Below, in pieces: positions 57,573-64,000 of a stretch of DNA of 64,000 nucleotides. The translations under genes were made by a program, and so were the position numbers. Under the pieces are notes generated by a model, which saw nothing but the letters and a program-made list of their open reading frames with translations, had not been told where the DNA came from and ran no database searches. The DNA is from Angiostrongylus vasorum. Taxonomy: Eukaryota > Nematoda > Chromadorea > Rhabditida > Metastrongylidae. Numbering within the stretch: position 1 is the first letter of the stretch; each line of letters opens with the position of its first letter. Location: assembly GCA_018806985.1 (NCBI GenBank), contig JADANN010000198.1:915501-979500 (forward strand). The letters are read 5' to 3'.

Positions 57573-58250
57573 AAAAAAAGGTAGTTTATTCATTGACGCA
57601 TGTACGCGCGTTTGTGTATATGCGTCGGTCCCAAAACTCTTTAGTCGCACCAGCACACTGTTATCTTTACTTTTAAGCTCATCTGCTAACACTTTGTCGA
57701 GCAGGAGGTAAGCCCAAACATCCGAGAAGGAAGATTGAAAAATCAGGACCACCAAAATCTGGTCATAAGTTGGGTGTTTTAATAGCCTTTGCAAATACTT
57801 TGCTGTAATAGATGGAACATGATATAAGACGTATACGAAAGCTCTGAAGCGTTATGAAGCATTTGAAACGCTTTTGATCAAAATAATTTCAGAAGCCGAC
57901 CGGTAGCATTTCTTCGCAGCCAAGTGGGTCAGCTCAGCGAACTCCGGGTGAGACACCGACGAAGGGTGGCGCGAAAAAAGTGCGGAAAAAACACAGGGTT
58001 TGCTGATTTAAGAATTTGTAGAGAGACCACATAAGAATACAAGAGAGCTACGAAGAAAAAAATTAGCATCAAAAATCTCGAGAGTCTTTATAATCCATCC
58101 AGTCTTCAGCTGATCGTAAGACCAGATTTTTGGAGGCAACGCGTCTCACCGCTAGCATTTGTTCCGCTCCGATGTGACCTTCCCAGTTCTTTTCATTGTT
58201 TGAGTCTCTTCTGGAGATTTTTTAACGTTACGATGAGGTCAGCACTTTAC

Positions 58251-58360
58251 CTTTGCATCCTCTCCACAACTTCTTTCATAATGGATTCTACATTTATCTT
58301 TTTGACACTCTCAACCAATTTCGTCAATGATTCTGATTCTCTCAAGTGACTGGCTTTAAC
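58251..58360 (-). CDS. Internal exon of the upstream gene, coiled-coil-like
   Basis: Acceptor ctgtgtttcag and donor GCAAAG|gtaaag. Encodes VKASHLRESESLTKLVESVK and KINVESIMKEVVERMQ, with regularly spaced L/V/I positions suggesting an amphipathic or coiled-coil helix. Enters phase 0 and leaves phase 2, matching the Ser-rich last exon. The frame stays open upstream through the acceptor to 58495, so a longer exon is possible. Family not recognised. Confidence 0.6.
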
Positions 58361-59384
58361 CTGAAACACAGATACGCGTTTGTTATTGTGGAAGGAATTC
58401 TGTTGAGCTGTTAGCTTGGAAGTGCACGATGAGATCTGTTGTCGTATACCACCCATTTTGTATCCACACTGCCACTGTATCCACGTTGGTCTCATATCTG
58501 CGGTATACCTAGCCTAGAATTCAGGCCGTGAAAGCGTCAGCACCATCCACAAACGAATTCTCTTCTGTATACAGTTAAAGACAATCTTCTGTGACGGGGT
58601 TTTGAAATTCATGAGAATCGCAAGAACCTACATATGAGTAGATGGAAATTTAGTGAGGAACGAATGAGTGATATACAGAAAAAGTGGAATGATATGAATG
58701 AAGAGTTATGTTTAAAAGAAATGCTGAAATGACGCTTAAAGTGGGAGAAGCTTTTGAAGAGGTTTCTACGTGATCAATGAAAATACATAGTGTCATACTA
58801 ATACTAATGTCACGAATATTTATTAATTCGGCTTTTTAGTCCGCCCGAGGCAAGTAGACGGGGCGATACTGCGCTGCATTCCACTGTTATCCAATTTTTG
58901 TTCAAGCGAAAAGCTTTAAAATGATCTTTATGATTAAGTGGAAATCTTGTTAGAAAAATATGCATTGATGATGGAAATAAAGTTACGGTAACGGGACTAC
59001 TATTTGCAATGTTTTGTTGGAATTTATGAATGAAAGGTTCCGCTGTAAAATTAGGGAGAGCTCACTCCTGATTGCAAGTCTCACTGGGTATTTACGCCAT
59101 ACAGTGACATGTGGTGCTTCGGATTAGGAGGACGGGCTGGAGATCTTAAAATTACTACGTCTCAAAATCCTCTGCTTTTGAGATCTCCGACGTTTTTCTG
59201 TTGTGTTTGCACGTGTGTCGTTGTGTACCCTGCGGATCAAACAAACACCATCAAACGTCGCATGTCCATTAGATAGCATCCACTCATTTGTAGTCGACAA
59301 CTGGCTGGCACCAGAACTGATGTGATCAAGGTGGACTTGTGAGCGCACAAAGTTGTTGCCATTAGTCTAGGGAGTAATTTAGGG

Positions 59385-60178
59385 AGAAAAAAAGAGGAGA
59401 GTGTAAAAGAGAAGAAATCCGAAATGAAGAAAAAGTGAGCATAAGAAGGAAGAAGAAAGGAAAGAAGAAAAGAAAGAAGATGAGCACAAAGCTGAGAAAG
59501 AAGAAGAGAAAAAGGAGGAAAAAGAAGAAGCTTGATCTTAAGCCGAAGCAGATCAAGAGGAATGAAAAAAAGAGGTGATTTACTAAATCCCATGCATTAG
59601 TTTTTCTATTTCCTATGTTTGAAGAATTTTTTTCTCGATTCGTCGATGCTTTGAACTTTTTTTCTTAATTTTTAACTTTGTTCTGGAAATCAAAAAAAAA
59701 CCTTGGGATCTCTTCAAAATATGAAAGTAATGGCTAAAAATAAGTACAGGCGTTACAAAGACCACATTCTTGTCGCTACAGAGTAAAATATTAAGGAACG
59801 AATCGCTCAAGGAAAAGAGGTCAGAAACAAAGGTGACTACCCCACGTTCAACGACGTCGAGAGTGACTGGGACTCAGACAAAGAAAAAGGTTCTACTGTA
59901 TCGTCTTACCTAATCCTAAGTACTTTAAGTAGAACAGAGAAACGTTACAGAAAAAACAAGAAGAAAGAAGGTGATCAGAAAAAAGCGATGATAAAAAGGA
60001 GTCAGCGAAAGGCGATGTTTTTTAAAGACGACTCTGCTCTTAAAGCGACTCAATCTACTAGCACGCCTCTAGCAGGTCAGTTGACTCCGAGTGCCAAGTC
60101 ACTTGAGTTAGGAAAAATCTCAAGCCATCTGATATTCGATTACTTCAAGAGTGGCATTTTTCGAATGTTCAACTAGTA
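59385..60178 (+). pseudogene. Lys/Glu-rich low-complexity stretch, possibly a decayed coding sequence
   Basis: 59385-59575 is an almost pure purine run (GAAGAA/AAGAAG), translating to Lys/Glu/Arg blocks in every plus frame. Beyond it, readable pieces in shifting frames (SLKEKRSETKVTTPRSTTSR, then FKDDSALKATQSTSTPLAGQ and LTPSAKSLELGKISS) look like one charged, Ser/Thr-rich protein broken by indels. No family recognised; simple sequence is the alternative. Confidence 0.3.
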
Positions 60179-60352
60179 GAAGGTTGCACAATCTGCTGAC
60201 GATCAGACTGCTTTGGCAGACTTTTTTTTGAGATCTGGATGGAAAATTTATCACAAAACGGGCAACATATGACCACTAGCTATTGAAATCAACGTATATT
60301 CAAATTCTTGAGAATGAGCGAAGGCTAAAATTTCTAGATTTTATGGCGGATT

Positions 60353-60640
60353 TAAAAAGAGCGTATGGCGCAGTCGTCGGAGGCGCCCCGCAGCACACAC
60401 ATGGAATCGATCCCAGCGCCCGTGGCTCACCAAGCTTTCCATCCCCCGGGATCGGCAAATTGGTACCAGACTTGTCTGGGAGGATAGCAGCACTGGCCCG
60501 ATACATCGGTAGGCCACCGCGAGTCATTGTAAAGACCCGATATGCATTCAATCACCTCCAACGATACTTAATGAAGTTGAATGCATGGCGCATTCCTTAG
60601 GAATTGATCAACGCCAAGAGTTTCGTCCCTTTTTTTCATA
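60353..60640 (+). repeat. SINE2 copy
   Basis: Head GAGCGTATGGCGCAGTCGTC, B-box GGAATCGATCCC, core TCCATCCCCCGGGATCGGCA, tail GAATTGATCAACGCCAAGAG. No clean duplication seen. Confidence 0.85.
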
Positions 60641-60990
60641 GCGGGATTTTTAGAGGGGGAGGAAAAAGAATTCTTTGGAGAAAGTTCGAGGTTCACTGCA
60701 GGTAGAAAGGCTATTTTTCTAAATATAAAAAACAAAAGGTCACTAGATATAGGGAGCGCAGTGCTGAAGTCGACTAAGCATATTCATCAGCGTAGGAGTC
60801 GATTAAATTCGATGACGAGTGTGCTGCAGGTAGCTTCGGTTGCACATCTCTAGCAATCAATATGCATAGATTGAATTGACCATGGTGGAGCCCTAATATG
60901 AGGTTATTGCACTGTTTCAGATCAATCTGAAGGGAAAGCCACATGATGTAGACTGAACAGTTTTCTCCGTGCGATTCTGTTTTCACTTAC

Positions 60991-61035
60991 ACTCCGAACA
61001 AAGAATTTTTTCCATTTCAATAATTCTCGCATAAA
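60991..61035 (-). CDS. Possible 45-nt exon of the upstream gene
   Basis: Strong acceptor tttattcag and donor GGAGT|gtaagt enclose 15 codons, FMRELLKWKKFFVRS, in phase 0 at both ends. This is the phase needed between the 63.1-kb and 58.3-kb exons. The small size and AT-rich composition keep confidence low. Confidence 0.4.
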
Positions 61036-61159
61036 CTGAATAAAGTTCAAGGAACGGTGCTTCGTACTCAGTTCACCCCTTTTTTTTATTTTTGAGATGA
61101 GTGTTCCTATCCGTATAAAAGGGAGGTGAACACTGCGTTGTACTGTGAACAATGAGTAA

Positions 61160-61330
61160 TGTGAACGATGATGGCGTTGATCGATAGAACTAGATGAGAG
61201 AGGCGAAAATAAAGACCCGCATAGTGTGGTGGTAAACGCGTTAGCCCCCGGAAGGGTAATAGCGCGTTCGTTCCCCCACCGCAGACACCTGCGATCCGGA
61301 GTTTTGCAAATATCTCAGCATCACTGAAGT
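61160..61330 (-). repeat. R3 copy, partial
   Basis: GATCGATAGAACTAGATGAG to GCAAATATCTCAGCATCACT, tRNA-like part retained (GTGTGGTGGTAAACGCGTTA). Confidence 0.7.
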
Positions 61331-61874
61331 AATGGGAACGTTAATCAAAAAACGACGCGAAACATATCGGAAGTTCCGGAACTACTACACATAGGTAAAA
61401 CAACTAAGATCAGACATGCACTAAGCAGACAGACGCATTAGTTCTTTTAGCTGTTTTAACAATAAACTTTGTGTGATAAGCGAAGGACGTCAACTTCAAA
61501 ATAAATTCTTCAATGTGGTAGACACATTATAACATAGAAACCTTGTGGCGAAAAGCACGAAGAGGATTGCTGTGTCCTTTATTGGTATAGATCGCTAATC
61601 AACAAACATACGAAGCTTAAATATGACAATTTGTTTGCGAAAACCACCAGCCTAGCCATCTCATCTTTGACGACGCTTTCACCTTTAAAGTACCTCGACA
61701 AGTAGTTACTAGGACAGCTTTCAACAACCTACCTCCTGGAAATCTGTTTAGATGACTCGTCTGCACAAGAAGCGTGTGCTTTCATCGTAGAGCAGCAAAT
61801 GGACTTCCTTCAGTTAGTAAACATTCGTATACTATAGTGGCTCTTTAACCGACTATTAATGCGTAATTCGTTAA

Positions 61875-62095
61875 AGTTGAATGCGCGTGGTGCACTGTCT
61901 AGAGACGATTACAATACACTGCGTCCTTGTTTCTACCTAACAGCCCTGGAAAGCCAGGGGGTTCCATTCTTCCCGAGCGGCGAGTGCCAGTTCGTGAACC
62001 AAATATGTTTGGAAACAGCCCTACAAAGCCTAGTAGGGTCGAGTCAGCGCATCTCTAAGCGATTGGTCAACATGAGATGTTTTATCTTTCTACTG
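61875..62095 (+). repeat. Degenerate SINE2 copy
   Basis: GCGCGTGGTGCACTGTCTAG head, end CAGCGCATCTCTAAGCGATT then GATGTTTTATCTTTC. Middle strongly decayed. Confidence 0.45.
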
Positions 62096-62619
62096 CGTTG
62101 AAAGAAACTTAATTTTAAAATTGAAATAACATTTTGTCAAGACAGTAATAAATCGAGTACTGCAAAAGTGTTTAGTGGCACGAGCTATGGGAAGACACCT
62201 TCAAGATTTCGAGTGTCGTATATCGTCCAGTTTCAAGTTTTTTGCGACATCATGGACACTGTATTGCTCATTCTTAGCTCGTTGGGTGCCAGAATTTGTA
62301 TGTTCGCTATACCTACACTATGTATGTTCATTTGATACGCCGATCAAAGCGTGAAAGGTCGGATCAGAAAAGGTATTCTCTGCCCTCAGTGGTTTCTAAA
62401 AGGCCTTTTCCTAGGGCGTGTTCATTCACCGGCAATTTGACTAACAATTAATTTGACCATTTCATTCTAATCGCAAGAACAGATTATAGTTATTGTCTGG
62501 AACGTACTGGTCTAAAAAATACAGAACCAGACTTAAGATAACCTGCGAAACCCTTCCAAATGCTGCAATCTGTTTTTGTAGTGCACCGTAGTAATTTGTT
62601 GTAAGTAGCAGCATGCATA

Positions 62620-62960
62620 CCGACGGCAGCGTTATGGTTGTATTTCACATAATATCCTGCCTTGGAAAATTGTAATAGGCATCAAATAAAAGGTTGACAT
62701 TGCGATTTCAATCATAGCCTCAGCTTAACTGGCTTCTATGCCAATTTGGATTCTCCAAATCAATCCCGTTGACGGATGTTTGCTGATGGCACTGGTAGAT
62801 AGAAAACTAGCTGAGATAGAGGCGAAACGAAGGAGCGACATAGTGTGATGGTGAACGCGTGAGCCCCCGGAAAGGAGTAGTAGCGCGTTCGTTCCCCGCC
62901 TCAGACAGGTGCGGTCCGTGGTTTTTCAAATGTCTTAGCATCATTATGGTTATACCGATA
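62620..62960 (-). repeat. R3 copy
   Basis: CAGCTTAACTGGCTTCTATG ... GAGCCCCCGGAAAGGAGTAG ... CAAATGTCTTAGCATCATTA; single-arm type, 80-90 nt from the 63.0-kb exon. Confidence 0.7.
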
Positions 62961-63039
62961 GTATTAGAGAGCAGAGTCTCTTCCAAAATCCTACTTACAT
63001 ATTGGCAGCTTCCAAGCTCTCTAGTTATTGAAAAATTAC

Positions 63040-63112
63040 TGATCGTTGCCAGAAAATCAGCAAGTCCGTGTAGTCCGAAAAGTAGGCGCTGTACATGCGG
63101 TTGTCAGCAAAA
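63040..63112 (-). CDS. Probable exon of the upstream gene
   Basis: Acceptor gacgcccag and donor GATCA|gtaatt enclose 24 codons, FADNRMYSAYFSDYTDLLIF then WQRS, entering in phase 2 and leaving in phase 0. The aromatic-rich composition (Phe, Tyr, Trp) and even codon use look like conserved protein rather than chance, and the frame joins the 61.0, 58.3 and 47.7 kb exons through to the stop. I cannot name the family. More 5' exons are expected beyond the right edge. Confidence 0.5.
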
Positions 63113-63224
63113 CTGGGCGTCATCGCGAGTGGATTAATGCAGGGCATGAAAGACAATGGAGAAATATTTTTCAAACGGTAGATAGAACTATACCTCAGTA
63201 GATATTTATTTTGGACTTGTTTAA

Positions 63225-63450
63225 TTTTATTTCTCCTTCTACTTGATCCGTCTTCACATCTACTGTGCTGATCCCCCACTTCGTCCACTCGACTCATTTC
63301 CTCGCCTCCATCATCCACGAAGGTTTTCGAATATTTGCGTGTTCTTGCGTTCTTTCGGCTGCTGCCTAAGGACCTTGCCTCGTTTTCAATGTCGTTGAAT
63401 ACTGGTGCAGTCGATTCCGCTTACAATCCTGGGAACGCTTTGCTTAGGGG
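63225..63450 (-). repeat. Truncated SINE1 copy
   Basis: TTGATCCGTCTTCACATCTACTGT and CATCATCCACGAAGGTTTTC match the SINE1 3' part in minus orientation; core and head are lost. Confidence 0.55.
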
Positions 63451-64000
63451 GTTCTCACGAGGATTAGAAGGAGTGGAAACGTTCCAAACAAGACTTTCAA
63501 ATTTATCAACTTTATGCTTTCGTGTTTCGAAAAAACAATTTCTTTGTTAGGGAACGCCTTACGAGCTATTGTTAGGATTTTCGGAAATTGGTGTCAAATT
63601 CGTAGTTCCGTTTTTAAAGGGTCTCTTAGCAATGGTATCATTTCGAATTTCGCGTTGGTACAGGTGATTCCAAAGCCAATTTTATAGAATTTCGCCTTGT
63701 ATGATTCAATTATAATATAAATTGACGAAACTTTAAAGGCTAATGTTTCAAATGTCAAAGAACCACTTTCGGCAAATCTACTTCTACGAATTCAAACTCG
63801 GACATAGGCAGGGCAGTTGGCTCGAAAGGTTAATGAGGTATGGAGCTTAAGATCTGTCAAATTTCGCGCTGCGCATTTGTTTAGAGAAATGTTGTCCTGG
63901 CGAATTCAACTTTGAAGATGGGTGAGGTTGCCAATGTTCTTCTGCTATTGACGACGACGAGTTGAAGACTTTCCTATAAGCAAATACACGTACAATTTCT

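Larger units (their letters stand above)
47776..58250. other. Intron of the upstream gene, about 10.5 kb, repeat-rich
   Basis: Contains R4 (49945-50150), the third LINE fragment (50150-51370) with SINE1 inside it, R4 (53395-53795), the Penelope-like element (53930-56625) and SINE1 (57210-57572). The stretches 47800-49940, 51400-53390 and 56650-57200 show no feature I can support, although 52489-52728 (+) is open for 79 codons. Confidence 0.45.

Noticed and set aside
59237..59593. Minus-strand frame of Phe/Leu/Ser-rich, apparently multi-pass membrane protein
   Set aside because: It is the complement of a GAA/AAG purine run; TTC/CTT runs always read as Phe/Leu/Ser.
1..64000. CRISPR arrays, operons with Shine-Dalgarno sites, prophage or other bacterial systems
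   Set aside because: The window is clearly eukaryotic; the repeats are dispersed, with target duplications, not regularly spaced arrays.

Overview
This looks like a nematode genome, most likely a clade V strongylid (hookworm-like) parasite. The intergenic and intronic DNA is AT-rich, and the exons are short (about 45-215 nt) with GT...TTTCAG-type introns. Small exons are scattered across introns of up to 9.4 kb, and there is a heavy load of degenerate RTE-type retrotransposons, a Penelope-like element and tRNA-like short repeats. No prokaryotic signals are present. Genus is an inference; nothing in the sequence fixes it.

The main content is one gene on the minus strand. I reconstructed 21 consecutive coding exons by hand, from a probable start codon at 41607 down to 2556. 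All 20 internal junctions keep phase, and the exons add up to exactly 2,511 nt (837 codons). The product is a TRPA1-type cation channel. It has a short N-terminus, a long ankyrin-repeat region (about residues 47-640), the pre-S1 linker typical of TRPA1, and the first transmembrane helix (S1). The other five helices, the pore and the C-terminus must lie beyond the left edge. One intron appears to use a GC donor (GC-AG).

A second minus-strand gene lies upstream. Its 3' end is in the window: a Ser-rich last exon with stop and AATAAA near 47.6 kb, and three further in-phase exon candidates at 58.3, 61.0 and 63.1 kb. I do not recognise its family. The interval between the two genes (41.6-47.6 kb) should hold the trpa-1 promoter, and is full of repeats.

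Almost everything else is mobile DNA. An RTE-type LINE, nearly full length but broken, lies at about 32.05-35.48 kb. A second degenerate LINE lies at 36.75-39.48 kb. LINE fragments lie at 1-1.37 kb and 50.15-51.37 kb. A Penelope-like element with YIDD and GIY-YIG motifs and inverted terminal repeats lies at 53.9-56.6 kb, with related non-autonomous pieces at 21.2-21.8, 26.1-26.6, 31.5-31.7 and 44.6-44.9 kb. Two tRNA-derived SINE families (SINE1, SINE2) are present, several copies with clear target-site duplications, and they share a central core of about 60 nt. Two further dispersed families (R3, often palindromic, and R4) fill much of the remaining introns.

The points most worth following up are the shared SINE core, the hammerhead-ribozyme-like motifs in the Penelope-type termini, the near-perfect 0.5-kb palindrome in trpa-1 intron 20, the GC-AG intron, the GC-rich island in intron 14, and the identity of the upstream gene.
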